In this document: piece by piece, positions 53,834-62,803 of the stretch | How positions within the stretch are numbered: position 1 is the stretch's first letter | How the letters are laid out: the number at the start of each line of letters is the position of its first letter | Source of the DNA: Micromonospora lupini | GTDB taxonomy: Bacteria; Actinomycetota; Actinomycetes; Mycobacteriales; Micromonosporaceae | DNA: 64,000 nucleotides | Direction of reading: 5' to 3' | NCBI RefSeq assembly: GCF_026342015.1 | Contig: NZ_JAPENL010000001.1 | Location: forward strand, 1,054,001 to 1,118,000 | Notes under the pieces: model-generated | Database searches by the model: none | What the model was told of the DNA's origin: nothing | What the model saw: only the letters and a program-made list of their open reading frames with translations | Translations under genes and position numbers: made by a program

Positions 53834-55162
53834 ATGTCACCGAGATCCGACGGGCGAGTCCGGTACGCAGTCGTGGGCACCGGCGCACGGGCGGAGATGT
53901 TCGTCCGGGCCCTGGTGCTCGACCACGCCGACACCACCGAGCTGGCCGCCTTCGCCGACGTCAACCAGGCACGGATGGACGCGCACAACCGTTGGCTCGC
54001 CGAGCTGGGCCACCGCCCGGCGCCGGCCTACCCGGCCGGTGAGTTCGGCGCCATGCTCGACGCCGAGCGCGTCGACGTCGTGCTGGTGACAAGCGTGGAC
54101 GTCACCCACGACGAGTACGTGGTGGCCGCGCTGCGCGCCGGCCGGGACGTGGTCACCGAGAAACCGATGACAGTGGACGCCGCGCGCTGCCGGCGCATCC
54201 TGGACGCGGTGACCGAGACCGGCGGCCGGGTCACCGTCGCCTTCAACTACCGCTACAACCCGCTGCACGAGCAGGTCCGCCGCCTGCTCGCCGACGGCGC
54301 GGTAGGCGAGATCGGCTCGGTGCACTTCGAGTGGCTGCTCGACGTGCGGCACGGCGCCGACTACTTCCGTCGCTGGCACCGCGACAAGGCCACCTCCGGC
54401 GGGCTGATGGTGCACAAGGCCAGCCACCACTTCGACCTGGTCAACTGGTGGCTGGGTGCCACCCCGGTCGAGGTGTACGCCGCCGGCCGCCTGTTCTTCT
54501 ACGGCGAGGACGGCCGACGGCACGGCTACGCCCGCGACTACGAGCGGGCGTACGGCTCCCCCGCCGCCGCCGACGACCCGTTCGCCCTGCGCCTCGACGC
54601 GCACCCCCGGCTGCGCGAGCTGTACCTCGACGCCGAGGCCGAGGACGGCTACCAGCGCGACCGCAACGTCTTCGCCCCGGGCGTGAGCATCGAGGACGAC
54701 ATGGCGGTGCTCGCCCGCTACTCCACCGGGGCCACGATGACCTACCACCTCACCGCGTACGCCCCCTGGGAGGGTTACCGGGTGATGGTCAACGGCAGCC
54801 GGGGTCGGTTGGAGCTGGAGGTGACCGAGAACGACTTCGTCGACAGGGGCACCGCCGGCGCGGTCAAGGGCGCCGCGCTGCACGGTGTCGAGGCGGCGGC
54901 CGAGGGCGGCGGCGCGACGCTCACCCTGCGCCCGTTCTGGGAACCACCCCGGCAGATCCCCGTCGAGGGTCGTACCCGGCACGGGCACGGCGGCGCCGAC
55001 GCCCGGATGACCCGGGTGCTCCTCGGGGGCGAGCCCGATCCGCTGGACCGCGCCGCGACCGCCGACGACGGCGCGCTGGCCCTGCTCACCGGCCTGGCCG
55101 CCAACCGGTCCTTCGAGACCGGGCAACCCGTCCGGGTCGCCGACCTGCTCACCCCCCGCTGA
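53834..55162 (+). CDS. Gfo/Idh/MocA-family oxidoreductase
   Basis: 442 aa NAD(P)-dependent sugar dehydrogenase-like protein. Rossmann start RVRYAVVGTGARAEMFVRAL, EKP motif DVVTEKPMTVDAARCRRI, and the C-terminal domain MVHKASHHFDLVNWWLGATP with the conserved His pair. Longer than the usual 330-390 because of an insertion around 225-290. Start ATG at 53834 has TGGGGG upstream; an ATG at 53807 would lie inside the operator. Substrate probably a sugar or uronate of the locus. Confidence 0.88.
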   Translation: MSPRSDGRVRYAVVGTGARAEMFVRALVLDHADTTELAAFADVNQARMDAHNRWLAELGHRPAPAYPAGEFGAMLDAERVDVVLVTSVDVTHDEYVVAALRAGRDVVTEKPMTVDAARCRRILDAVTETGGRVTVAFNYRYNPLHEQVRRLLADGAVGEIGSVHFEWLLDVRHGADYFRRWHRDKATSGGLMVHKASHHFDLVNWWLGATPVEVYAAGRLFFYGEDGRRHGYARDYERAYGSPAAADDPFALRLDAHPRLRELYLDAEAEDGYQRDRNVFAPGVSIEDDMAVLARYSTGATMTYHLTAYAPWEGYRVMVNGSRGRLELEVTENDFVDRGTAGAVKGAALHGVEAAAEGGGATLTLRPFWEPPRQIPVEGRTRHGHGGADARMTRVLLGGEPDPLDRAATADDGALALLTGLAANRSFETGQPVRVADLLTPR

Positions 55163-55187
55163 TCCAGGAGACGAGGAGCCCGACCCC

Positions 55188-56621
55188 GTGCCGACGCCCG
55201 ACCACACCGACCTGCTCCTGCCCTCCGAACCGGGCCAGCGCGCGCTCGCCCGGGAGCTGTACGCCCTCGCCGCGAGGCAGCCGATCATCTCGCCGCACGG
55301 GCACGTCGACCCGGCCCTGCTCGCCGAGGACCTGCCCTTTCCCGACCCGGCGCAACTGCTCATCGTGCCCGACCACTACCTGACCCGGATGCTGCTCAGT
55401 CAGGGCGTACCCCCCTCGGAGCTGGGGGTGCCGACCCGCGACGGCAGCCCCGTAGAGACCGACGGTCGGGTGATCTGGCGGCGCTTCGCCGCGCACTGGC
55501 ACCTGTTCCGGGGCACCCCGTCGCGGCTCTGGCTGGAGCAGACCTTCCGCACCGTGTTCGGGGTGCACACCCCGCTCGGCCCGACCACCGCCGACGCCGT
55601 CTACGACGAGATCGCGGCCCGGCTCGCCGAACCGGACTTTCGGCCCCGGGCGCTGTTCGAGCGGTTCACCATCGAGGTCCTGGCGACCACCGAGTCGCCG
55701 CTGGACGACCTCGCGCAGCACGCCAAGCTGGCCGCCGACGGGTGGGGCGGGCCGGGCGGCCGGGTGGTCACCACGTTCCGCCCGGACGACGTGGTGGACA
55801 TGGAACACGAGGGCTGGGCGTCCAACGTGGCGCGGCTCGGCGTGCTGGCCGGTGAGGACACCGGCACGTACACCGGCTATCTGGCCGCCCTGCGGGCCCG
55901 GCGGGCCGCGTTCATCGCCGCCGGAGCGACCTCGTCGGACCACGGCCACCCCACGGCCCGCACCCTGGACCTGACCCCGGCCGAGGCCGCCCGGCTGTAC
56001 GACAGGGGTCTGCGCGGCGCGGCCGACGCGGCGGACGCGGAGGCGTTCCGCGCGCACATGCTCATGGAGTTCGCCCGGATGTCGCTCGACGACGGCCTGG
56101 TCCTGCAACTACACCCCGGAGCGGTGCGCAACCACAACCGCTGGCTGTACGCCCGGCACGGCCGCGACGTGGGCGGCGACGTCCCGCAGGCCACCGAGTA
56201 CGTGCACGCGCTCGCCCCGCTGCTGGAGCGCCACGGCAACGATCCCCGTCTGCGAGTGGTGCTCTACACCCTCGACGAGGACACGTTCACCCGTGAGCTG
56301 GCGCCCCTCGCGGGTGGCTACGCGGCGCTGCTGCTCGGCGCTCCCTGGTGGTTCCTGGACTCCCCCGAGGTGCTGCGCCGGTTCCGGGAGACGGTCACCG
56401 AGAGCGCCGGCTTCTACAACACCACCGGGTTCGTCGACGACACCCGGGCGTTCTGCTCCATCCCGGTACGCCACGACGTGGCCCGCCGCGTCGACGCCGG
56501 CTTCCTGGCCCGACTGGTCGCCGAGCACCGGCTGCCGCTGGACGAGGCCGCCGAGACGATCGTGGACCTGGCGTACCGGCTGCCCAAGCGGGTCTTCAAC
56601 TTCGGCGGGGACGACAGGTGA
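55188..56621 (+). CDS. uxaC: Uronate isomerase (glucuronate/galacturonate isomerase)
   Basis: 477 aa amidohydrolase-fold isomerase that converts D-glucuronate to D-fructuronate and D-galacturonate to D-tagaturonate. Motif ISPHGHVDPALLAEDLPF gives the metal-binding HxH near the N-terminus; GRVIWRRFAAHWHLFRGTPS, VLATTESPLDDLAQHAKLAA, LQLHPGAVRNHNRWLYARHG and CSIPVRHDVARRVDAGFLAR are conserved. Length is full. GTG start with GAGGAG upstream, 25 nt after the Gfo/Idh gene. Confidence 0.95.
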   Translation: MPTPDHTDLLLPSEPGQRALARELYALAARQPIISPHGHVDPALLAEDLPFPDPAQLLIVPDHYLTRMLLSQGVPPSELGVPTRDGSPVETDGRVIWRRFAAHWHLFRGTPSRLWLEQTFRTVFGVHTPLGPTTADAVYDEIAARLAEPDFRPRALFERFTIEVLATTESPLDDLAQHAKLAADGWGGPGGRVVTTFRPDDVVDMEHEGWASNVARLGVLAGEDTGTYTGYLAALRARRAAFIAAGATSSDHGHPTARTLDLTPAEAARLYDRGLRGAADAADAEAFRAHMLMEFARMSLDDGLVLQLHPGAVRNHNRWLYARHGRDVGGDVPQATEYVHALAPLLERHGNDPRLRVVLYTLDEDTFTRELAPLAGGYAALLLGAPWWFLDSPEVLRRFRETVTESAGFYNTTGFVDDTRAFCSIPVRHDVARRVDAGFLARLVAEHRLPLDEAAETIVDLAYRLPKRVFNFGGDDR

Positions 56622-56676
56622 GCGCGAGGAGCGCAACGCAGCGGAGCCCCGCAGTCACGAACGAAAGGCAGGCTCA

Positions 56677-57981
56677 GTGAGTGTCACCATCACCTCCGTC
56701 GAGGTGCACGACGTGCGGTTCCCCACCGCCGCGCGGGGCGACGGCTCCGACGCGGTCAACCGCGGCGACTACTCGGCGACGTATGTGCAGCTGGGCACCG
56801 ACGCCGGGCCGACAGGCGCGGGGTTCACCTTCACCAACGGGCGGGGCAACGAGATCACCTGCGCGGCGGTGCGGGCACTTGCCCACCACGTGCGGGGGCG
56901 CACGATCGCCGAGATCGCCGCCGAGCCGGTGGCGTTCTGGCGCTCGCTCAGCGCCGACGTGCAGTTGCGCTGGCTGGGCCCGGAGAAGGGCGTCATCCAC
57001 ATGGCGACTGGCGCGCTTGTCAACGCCGTGTGGGACCTGCGGGCCGGGATGGCCGGCAAACCGATGTGGCGGTTCCTCGCCGACCTGCCCACCGACGAGC
57101 TGGTCGCCAGCGTCGACTTCCACCACATCACCGACGCGCTCACGCCGGACGACGCGGCGGCGATCCTCGACAAGGGACGCGACGGCCTGACCGACCGGTT
57201 GGCGACGCTCGAACGTGACGGCTTCCCCTCGTACACCACCTCGGTCGGCTGGCTCGGCTACCCCGACGACAAGGTACGGGCGCTGACCCGCCGGGCGTAC
57301 GAGGACGGGTGGCGGGCGATGAAGATGAAGGTGGGCGGCCCGCTCGCCGACGACGTGCGCCGGGCCCGCATCATCCGGGAGGAGATCGGCCCGGACGCGC
57401 TGCTGATGATGGACGCCAACCAGGTGTGGGACGTCGACGAGGCGATCACCGCGATGACCGCTCTGGCGGAGGTGGACCCCTACTGGATCGAGGAGCCGAC
57501 CCACGCCGACGACATCCTCGGCCACGCGCGGATCGCCCGCGCCGTCGACGAGCTGACCGGGGGCCGGTGCCGGGTGGCCACCGGCGAGGTCGCCGCCAAC
57601 CGGGTGATCTTCAAGCAGTTGCTCCAGGCCGAGGCGATTGGCGTGATGCAGATCGACGCGTGCCGGGTCGGCGGCGTCAACGAGGTCCTGGCCGAGCTGC
57701 TGCTGGCGGCGAAGTTCGGGGTGCCGGTCTGCCCGCACGCCGGCGGCGTCGGCCTCTGCGAGTACGTCCAGCACCTGGCGATCTTCGACTACCTGCGGGT
57801 GGGCGCCAGCCTGGACGGGCGGATGATCGAGTACGTCGACCACCTGCACGAACACTTCGTCGACCCGGTCCGCACCCGCGGCGGCCGGTACCTGCTGCCC
57901 GACCGGCCCGGCTACAGCGCCGCCCTGAAACCGGAGTCGATCGCCGAGTTCCGCTTCCCGGACGGTCCGGCATGGCGGTGA
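56677..57981 (+). CDS. Enolase-superfamily sugar acid dehydratase (L-fuconate dehydratase-like)
   Basis: 434 aa, mandelate racemase/muconate lactonizing enzyme fold. TGAGFTFTNGRGNEITCAAV is characteristic of L-fuconate dehydratases; catalytic-face residues include KMKVGG (Lys), MMDANQVWDVDEAI (Asp), WIEEPTHADD (Glu), CRVGGVNEVLAE and CPHAGGVGLCEYVQ (His). The family dehydrates several aldonates to 2-keto-3-deoxy acids. Between uxaC and a fructuronate reductase-like gene it may serve the uronate route here. GTG start; the 3' end overlaps the next gene by 10 nt. Confidence 0.88.
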   Translation: MSVTITSVEVHDVRFPTAARGDGSDAVNRGDYSATYVQLGTDAGPTGAGFTFTNGRGNEITCAAVRALAHHVRGRTIAEIAAEPVAFWRSLSADVQLRWLGPEKGVIHMATGALVNAVWDLRAGMAGKPMWRFLADLPTDELVASVDFHHITDALTPDDAAAILDKGRDGLTDRLATLERDGFPSYTTSVGWLGYPDDKVRALTRRAYEDGWRAMKMKVGGPLADDVRRARIIREEIGPDALLMMDANQVWDVDEAITAMTALAEVDPYWIEEPTHADDILGHARIARAVDELTGGRCRVATGEVAANRVIFKQLLQAEAIGVMQIDACRVGGVNEVLAELLLAAKFGVPVCPHAGGVGLCEYVQHLAIFDYLRVGASLDGRMIEYVDHLHEHFVDPVRTRGGRYLLPDRPGYSAALKPESIAEFRFPDGPAWR

Positions 57982-59465
57982 CAGTCGGCGCCTCCCGCCT
58001 CGGCCTGGGCGTGCTGCGCCACCTGCCCGTCGAGTCCCGTCCACTGATCCGGCCGGGCACGGTGCCGGTCGGCGTCGTACACCTGGGGTTGGGCGCCTTT
58101 CACCGCGCGCACCAGGCCGTCTACACCGAGGCGGCGGTCGGCGCGGCAGGCGGCGACTGGGGTATCGTGGCCGTCGCCCCGCGCAGCACCGCACTGGTCG
58201 AGGCGCTCGCCGCCCAGGACAACCTGTTCAGCGTCAGCACCCTCTCCGCCGCCGGCAGCACCACAAGGGTGGTGGGGGCGCTGAGCGGGGTACGCCACGC
58301 TCCCAGCGACCCGGACGCCGTGGTCGCGTTGCTCGCCGACCCGGCGGTACGCGTGGTGACGCTCACCGTCACCGAGAAGGCGTACCAACTCGATCCGGTC
58401 ACCGGCCGACTGTCCCCGGACGCCGCGCTCGCCGCGGACCTCGCCGGCGGTCAGGCGCCGACGACAGTGCCGGGGCTGCTGCTGCGCGGGTTGGCCGCCC
58501 GCGCCGCCGCCGACGCCGGGCCGCTGGCGCTGGTGAGCTGCGACAACCTGCCCGCCAACGGCCGGCGGCTGCGCGGCCTTGTCGACCAGGCGGTCGAGCG
58601 GGCCGCCGGGGTGCCCGCCGGGCTCGTCGACTGGGTGGCCACCAACGTGACCTGCCCCGGCACCATGGTGGACCGCATCGTGCCGGCAAGCACCCCGGAG
58701 ACGATCGACGCGGCCCGTCGGGCGCTCGGCGTGACCGACCTGGCCGCGGTGGCCGCCGAACCGTACGCGCAGTGGGTCATCGAGGACGACTTCCCCGGCG
58801 GGCGACCGGGCTGGGAGCACGCCGGCGCCGTGCTCACCGACGACGCCGGGCCGTGGGAGCGGTTGAAGCTGCGCAGCCTCAACGGCGTGCACTCGGCCGT
58901 GGCGTACCTCGGCGCGCTGGCCGGCCGGGAGACCATCGCCGACGCCCTGGAGATCCCGCACCTGACCGACGTGCTGCGCCGGCTGATCGCCGAGGACGTC
59001 GCGGCAAGCTTCACACCGCCCGACGGGGTGCGCGTGGTCGACTACGGCGAGCAGGTCCTCGCCCGGTTCGCCAACCCGGCGATCCGGCACCGCACCCTCC
59101 AGGTCGCGGTGGACGGCTCCCAGAAGTTGCCGCAGCGCATCCTGCACACCATCGCCGACCTGCGCGCGGGCGGCCGGTCCGCGCGCTGGGGCGCGCTCGT
59201 CGTGGCGTCCTGGTTGCGCTTCGCGCTGGGGTACGCCGACGACGGCTCACCGCTGCCGTTGCAGGACCCGCTCGCCGGGCCGATCCGAGCCGCCCTGGAC
59301 GCCGGCACGCAGAGCCCGGCCGGCGCGGTGGATGCCGTCTTCGCGCTGCGCGAGGTGATCCCGGCCGAGGTCGCCGACGACGACGAGGTACGCGCCGACG
59401 TGACCGCCTGGCTGACCGCGCTCGGCCGACACGGCGTCGAGGCGACCCTGGCCGGCGCCAGGTGA
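57972..59465 (+). CDS. uxuB: Mannitol dehydrogenase-family fructuronate/tagaturonate reductase
   Basis: 497 aa NAD-dependent long-chain dehydrogenase. VGVVHLGLGAFHRAHQAVYT is the dinucleotide-binding start of the UxuB/MtlD group; VSCDNLPANGRRLRGLV, ATNVTCPGTMVDRIVP, YAQWVIEDDFPGGRPGWE and LKLRSLNGVHSAVAYLGALA (catalytic Lys/Asn region) follow. In the locus it would reduce fructuronate to mannonate or tagaturonate to altronate. ATG at 57972 overlaps the dehydratase. Confidence 0.88.
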   Translation: MAVTVGASRLGLGVLRHLPVESRPLIRPGTVPVGVVHLGLGAFHRAHQAVYTEAAVGAAGGDWGIVAVAPRSTALVEALAAQDNLFSVSTLSAAGSTTRVVGALSGVRHAPSDPDAVVALLADPAVRVVTLTVTEKAYQLDPVTGRLSPDAALAADLAGGQAPTTVPGLLLRGLAARAAADAGPLALVSCDNLPANGRRLRGLVDQAVERAAGVPAGLVDWVATNVTCPGTMVDRIVPASTPETIDAARRALGVTDLAAVAAEPYAQWVIEDDFPGGRPGWEHAGAVLTDDAGPWERLKLRSLNGVHSAVAYLGALAGRETIADALEIPHLTDVLRRLIAEDVAASFTPPDGVRVVDYGEQVLARFANPAIRHRTLQVAVDGSQKLPQRILHTIADLRAGGRSARWGALVVASWLRFALGYADDGSPLPLQDPLAGPIRAALDAGTQSPAGAVDAVFALREVIPAEVADDDEVRADVTAWLTALGRHGVEATLAGAR

Positions 59466-59541
59466 GCGGTGCCGCGGTGGCCGGCGCACCGACGGCGGTG
59501 GCCGGCGTTCCGGTGACCGTGGCGACGCCTGTCGACGCCTC

Positions 59542-60720
59542 GTGAACGGGTCGGTGCCGCCGGTGACGGTGGCGGTGATCGGGGCGAACGGGCACGGCCG
59601 CTGGCACCGGCGGGTGATCGCGCCGCTGCACGCCGACGGCCGGCTGCGGCTGGTAGCCCTTGTCGACGTCCAGCCGGTGCGCGACGAACCGGGGGCGCCG
59701 GTGCCGCCCGGGGTCGAGGTGTTCACCGACCATCGGGCGATGCTCGCCGCCACCCGGCCGGAGGTGGTGGTGATCTGCACCCCACCGCACACGCACCTGC
59801 CGATCGCCCGCGACGCTCTCGCGGCCGGCGCGGACCTGCTGCTGGAGAAGCCGCCGGTGCTGTCGCTTGCCGAACACGAGGAGCTGACCGGCGCGCTGGC
59901 GGCGGCCGGCCGGGTGGCCCAGGTCGGTTTCCAGGCGCTCGGCTCGGCGGCGCTCACCGCGCTTACCGACGCGCTGGCAGCCGGCCGACTCGGCGCGGTC
60001 ACCCGAATCGCGACAGTCGCGGCCTGGCAGCGGCCGGACGCCTACTACGCCCGCTCCCCGTGGGCCGGTCGACGGGTCCTGCACGGCCGTCCCGTGCTGG
60101 ACGGCGCGCTTGTCAACCCGCTCGCGCACGCGGTGATGCAGTGCCTGGCCGTCGCCGAGGCGTTGGGCGGGGCTCCGCCGTGGCCGGCCGCCATCGAGGT
60201 GGAGCGCTACCGGGTGCGGCCGATCGAGGTGGAGGACACGGCGGTGCTGCGGGTCCGGTTCCGTGCCGGCCCACCGGTGCTGGCGGCGGTCACCCTCATC
60301 GCCGAGGAGTTCGTGGCGGGCGAGGTGGTGGTGACAGGTACGACGGGACAGGCGGTGCTGGAGTACCCGACGGACCGGTTGCGCCTGCCCGGCGACGTGG
60401 TGACCCGTCGGGTCCCCGGGCGGCGAGGGTTGCTGGAGAACCTACTCGCCCATCGGGCCGATCCGGCCGGGGTGCCGCTGATCGCCCCGCTGGCCCGTAC
60501 CGCGCCGTTCACCGCCCTGCTGGACGCGCTGCGCGCCGCGCCGGAGCCTCGGCTGCTCGACGGCGACCTGGTCGACGTGGTGGGCGAGGGTGGGGAGCGC
60601 GTCCGTCATCTGCGCGGCGTGGTCGACGTGCTGCGCCTGTCGGCCGAGCAGGGAGCCCTGCCGAGCGAGTGGGGCGTGCCGTGGGCCGCGCCGCCGTACC
60701 GGGCCGAGCTGACCGCCTAG
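59542..60720 (+). CDS. Second Gfo/Idh/MocA-family oxidoreductase
   Basis: 392 aa. PVTVAVIGANGHGRWHRRVI is the NAD-binding start, LLLEKPPVLSLAEHEELTGA the EKP motif, and HGRPVLDGALVNPLAHAVMQ the C-terminal domain with a conserved His. GTG start at 59542. A small in-frame stretch (59462-59545, 27 codons, VSGAAVAGAPTAVAGVPVTV onward) fills the gap after uxuB and overlaps this gene's start by GTGA; it is low-complexity and may be a translational bridge rather than a protein. Substrate probably a sugar lactone, ketouronate or inositol-like compound. Confidence 0.82.
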   Translation: MNGSVPPVTVAVIGANGHGRWHRRVIAPLHADGRLRLVALVDVQPVRDEPGAPVPPGVEVFTDHRAMLAATRPEVVVICTPPHTHLPIARDALAAGADLLLEKPPVLSLAEHEELTGALAAAGRVAQVGFQALGSAALTALTDALAAGRLGAVTRIATVAAWQRPDAYYARSPWAGRRVLHGRPVLDGALVNPLAHAVMQCLAVAEALGGAPPWPAAIEVERYRVRPIEVEDTAVLRVRFRAGPPVLAAVTLIAEEFVAGEVVVTGTTGQAVLEYPTDRLRLPGDVVTRRVPGRRGLLENLLAHRADPAGVPLIAPLARTAPFTALLDALRAAPEPRLLDGDLVDVVGEGGERVRHLRGVVDVLRLSAEQGALPSEWGVPWAAPPYRAELTA

Positions 60721-61200
60721 CTCGCCGTGCCCCAGGCGGGTGCGGCGAGCCGGAAGATCAGGTGATGAAAAGTAGGTCGGAATCGGTGTTGCTGGCGGCC
60801 ACCCGTCGACGGCCTGGGTGGCCGCCAGTTCGCAGCGCAGTGACCGGTAGCCGACCCCGACAGCTGCCGGGGCCGCCTTGACGAAGACAGTCGCGTCCGG
60901 ACCGACGACGGCCGAGGCGATCTCGGCATGATCGCCGCTCGATGCCGGGATCACCTCATGGGCACCCCCGACCCGTTCGGCGATCCCTGTCGTGACCGTC
61001 GCCGGCACGGCGGTCCAGTCGGCACGCATCGGCTGTCTTCTCTGCCTGCCCGGTCGTCCACCCTGGGTTGAGGCGGGCGCGGGATTCGGCCTCGTCGCTC
61101 CAGAATTCCACGTCGACCTGACCGACGACGCGGTCCAGGGCAGTTGACCAGGCTTTTCCTGTCAGCCGACCATGACTCGCGCTTCCACTGCAACATTCCT
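60721..61200 (-). pseudogene. Remnant of an aminoglycoside/choline-type phosphotransferase
   Basis: The minus strand from 61029 down to about 60800 encodes MRADWTAVPATVTTGIAERV, SSGDHAEIASAVVGPDATVF, VKAAPAAVGVGYRSLRCEL, which looks like the first 75 residues of a kinase-fold phosphotransferase (VFVKA as the ATP-binding Lys). After GELAATQAVDGWPPA the similarity stops and no catalytic HGD loop follows. The adjoining minus-strand frame around 60956-61204 (DRVVGQVDVEFWSDEAESRA) may be another fragment. The rest of this 567-nt interval upstream of the pectate lyase holds no gene I can support. Confidence 0.5.
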
Positions 61201-61240
61201 GCAAACAATAGATATTGACCGGAATAAAAGCGTGAATCTA

Positions 61241-61278
61241 CCGTTCCTGGTGGACGCCGAACCGTCACCAGTGAACGG
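61241..61278 (+). promoter_or_regulatory. Hairpin in the leader of the pectate lyase gene
   Basis: CCGTTC-CTGGTG and CACCAG-T-GAACGG form a 12-bp stem with one bulge, ending 9 nt before the pectate lyase ATG. A TTGACC at 61215-61220 upstream could be a -35 box. It could affect translation or stability of the message, or be a regulator site. Confidence 0.5.
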
Positions 61279-61287
61279 AAACAATCA

Positions 61288-62640
61288 ATGCGTACACCCC
61301 TCGTGGGCGCGATGGCGCTTGCCCTCCTGCTGGTCGGCACACCTGCCGCCCCTTCCCGCTTCGACTCCGCCTCCGCCGACCGGCTGTCCTGGTCGGCCCG
61401 TCAGCTCGGCCGGCAGGCCCTGCCCGAGCGGGACGGATGGGCGGCCGAGGGCGTCGGCACCACAGGCGGTTCGGCGGCAACGCCCGAGCGGACGCGTGTG
61501 GTGCACGACCGCGTCGGGCTGGTCGCCGCGCTCGGCGGTGACAACGCCAGCAACGCCACCGACGCCACTCCGAAGCTGATCTATGTGGCGGGCACGGTCG
61601 ACGGCTTCGAGGGGCCGGACGGCACCGCGCTGAGCTGCGCCGACCTGGCGGACCCGGCGTACCGGCTGGACGCCTACCTGGCCGCGTACGACCCGGCGGT
61701 CTGGGGTCGGGTGCCGCCGGCCGGGCCGCTGGAGGACGCGCGGGTGCGCTCGGTGGCCAACCAGACCGGCCAGACGCAGGTCAACGTCGGCCCCAACACC
61801 ACGATCGTCGGGCTGCGCGGCGCCCGGCTGACCGGCCTCACCCTCATGATCGACCGGGCGTCGAACGCCATCGTGCGCAACCTGACCTTCGTGGACGCCC
61901 GCGACTGCTTTCCCGCGTGGTCCCCCACCGACGGCGACGCCGGCAACTGGAACAGCCAGTACGACCAGATCTCGGTACGCCGCAGCGAGCACGTCTGGGT
62001 CGACCACAACACGTTCACCGACGGCGACAACCCGGACAGCGCTCAGCCTGTCTACTTCGGACGGCCGTACCAGGTGCACGACGGGTCGTTGGACGTCACG
62101 CACACCGCGAGCGGTGTCACCGCCTCCTGGAACCGCTTCACCGGACGGGACAAGCTGATGCTGATCGGCTCGTCGAACACCGTCGGCCCGGACGTGGGCC
62201 GGCTGAGGGTGACAGTGCACCACAACCTCTTCGACGGCGTCCTGCAACGGCTGCCCCGGGTGCGGTTCGGGCAGGTCGACGTCTACAACAACCTGTACCG
62301 GCTCGGCGGTGACGGCTTCCAGTACGCGCTGGGCGTCGGCGTGCAGTCGGCGATCTACGCGGAGAACAACTTCTTCGCCCTCGACGCGGGCGTCGACCCG
62401 GCCGACCTGCTCTACGACTGGGGCGGCACGGCGCTGACCGAGCGGGGCTCCTGGGTGCGCCAGGGCGGCGGCCCGGCCCGGCCGGTCGACGTGCTGGCGG
62501 CGTACAACGCGACCCACGATCCCGACCTGGGCGCCGACGCCGGCTGGACGCCCACCCTGCGCCGCGACCCGGTCCTGCCGACTCCGCTGGTGCCACTCGT
62601 GGTGGGCCCGCTCGCCGGTGCCGATCGACTGCCGCTCTGA
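61288..62640 (+). CDS. Secreted pectate lyase (polysaccharide lyase family 1)
   Basis: 450 aa with a Sec signal peptide (MRTPLVGAMALALLLVGTPA). It cleaves polygalacturonate by beta-elimination outside the cell. PL1 features: WNSQYDQISVRRSEHVWVDH with NTFTDGD (Ca2+-binding Asp region), NRFTGRDKLMLIGSSNTVGP, VTVHHNLFDGVLQRLPRVRF with the catalytic Arg in LPRVRFG, and VDVYNNLYRLGGDGFQYALG. The substrate-cleft Asp and Arg appear intact. It supplies oligouronates for the import and UxaC pathway encoded just upstream. Confidence 0.94.
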   Translation: MRTPLVGAMALALLLVGTPAAPSRFDSASADRLSWSARQLGRQALPERDGWAAEGVGTTGGSAATPERTRVVHDRVGLVAALGGDNASNATDATPKLIYVAGTVDGFEGPDGTALSCADLADPAYRLDAYLAAYDPAVWGRVPPAGPLEDARVRSVANQTGQTQVNVGPNTTIVGLRGARLTGLTLMIDRASNAIVRNLTFVDARDCFPAWSPTDGDAGNWNSQYDQISVRRSEHVWVDHNTFTDGDNPDSAQPVYFGRPYQVHDGSLDVTHTASGVTASWNRFTGRDKLMLIGSSNTVGPDVGRLRVTVHHNLFDGVLQRLPRVRFGQVDVYNNLYRLGGDGFQYALGVGVQSAIYAENNFFALDAGVDPADLLYDWGGTALTERGSWVRQGGGPARPVDVLAAYNATHDPDLGADAGWTPTLRRDPVLPTPLVPLVVGPLAGADRLPL

Positions 62641-62650
62641 ACGACCGGCT

Positions 62651-62735
62651 GCGGTGATCGACTCCGTTTCCGTGCTATCGGGGTGTCCGAGCGCTCCGGA
62701 CACCCCGATTACCGGGAGACCGAGTCGATCACCGC
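62651..62735. terminator. Nested inverted repeat after the pectate lyase gene
   Basis: Outer arms GCGGTGATCGACTC (62651-62664) and GAGTCGATCACCGC (62722-62735) are perfect complements over 14 bp. Inside, ATCGGGGTGTCC (62677-62688) pairs with GGACACCCCGAT (62698-62709). The segments between are also partly complementary, so the whole 85-bp unit can fold into one long hairpin. It begins 11 nt after the stop of the pectate lyase. Likely terminator or a REP-like repeat. Confidence 0.75.
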
Positions 62736-62803
62736 GGGATCGCGTGGTCGGGTCGGCGACGAACCGGGCCATCGACGGGGGGAAGATCGGCTATAAGTGA
62801 CGC

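Noticed and set aside
59462..59545. 27-codon frame between uxuB and the second Gfo/Idh gene
   Set aside because: Low-complexity Val/Ala/Pro sequence with no RBS of its own; more likely spacer or coupling device, noted in the neighbouring entry.
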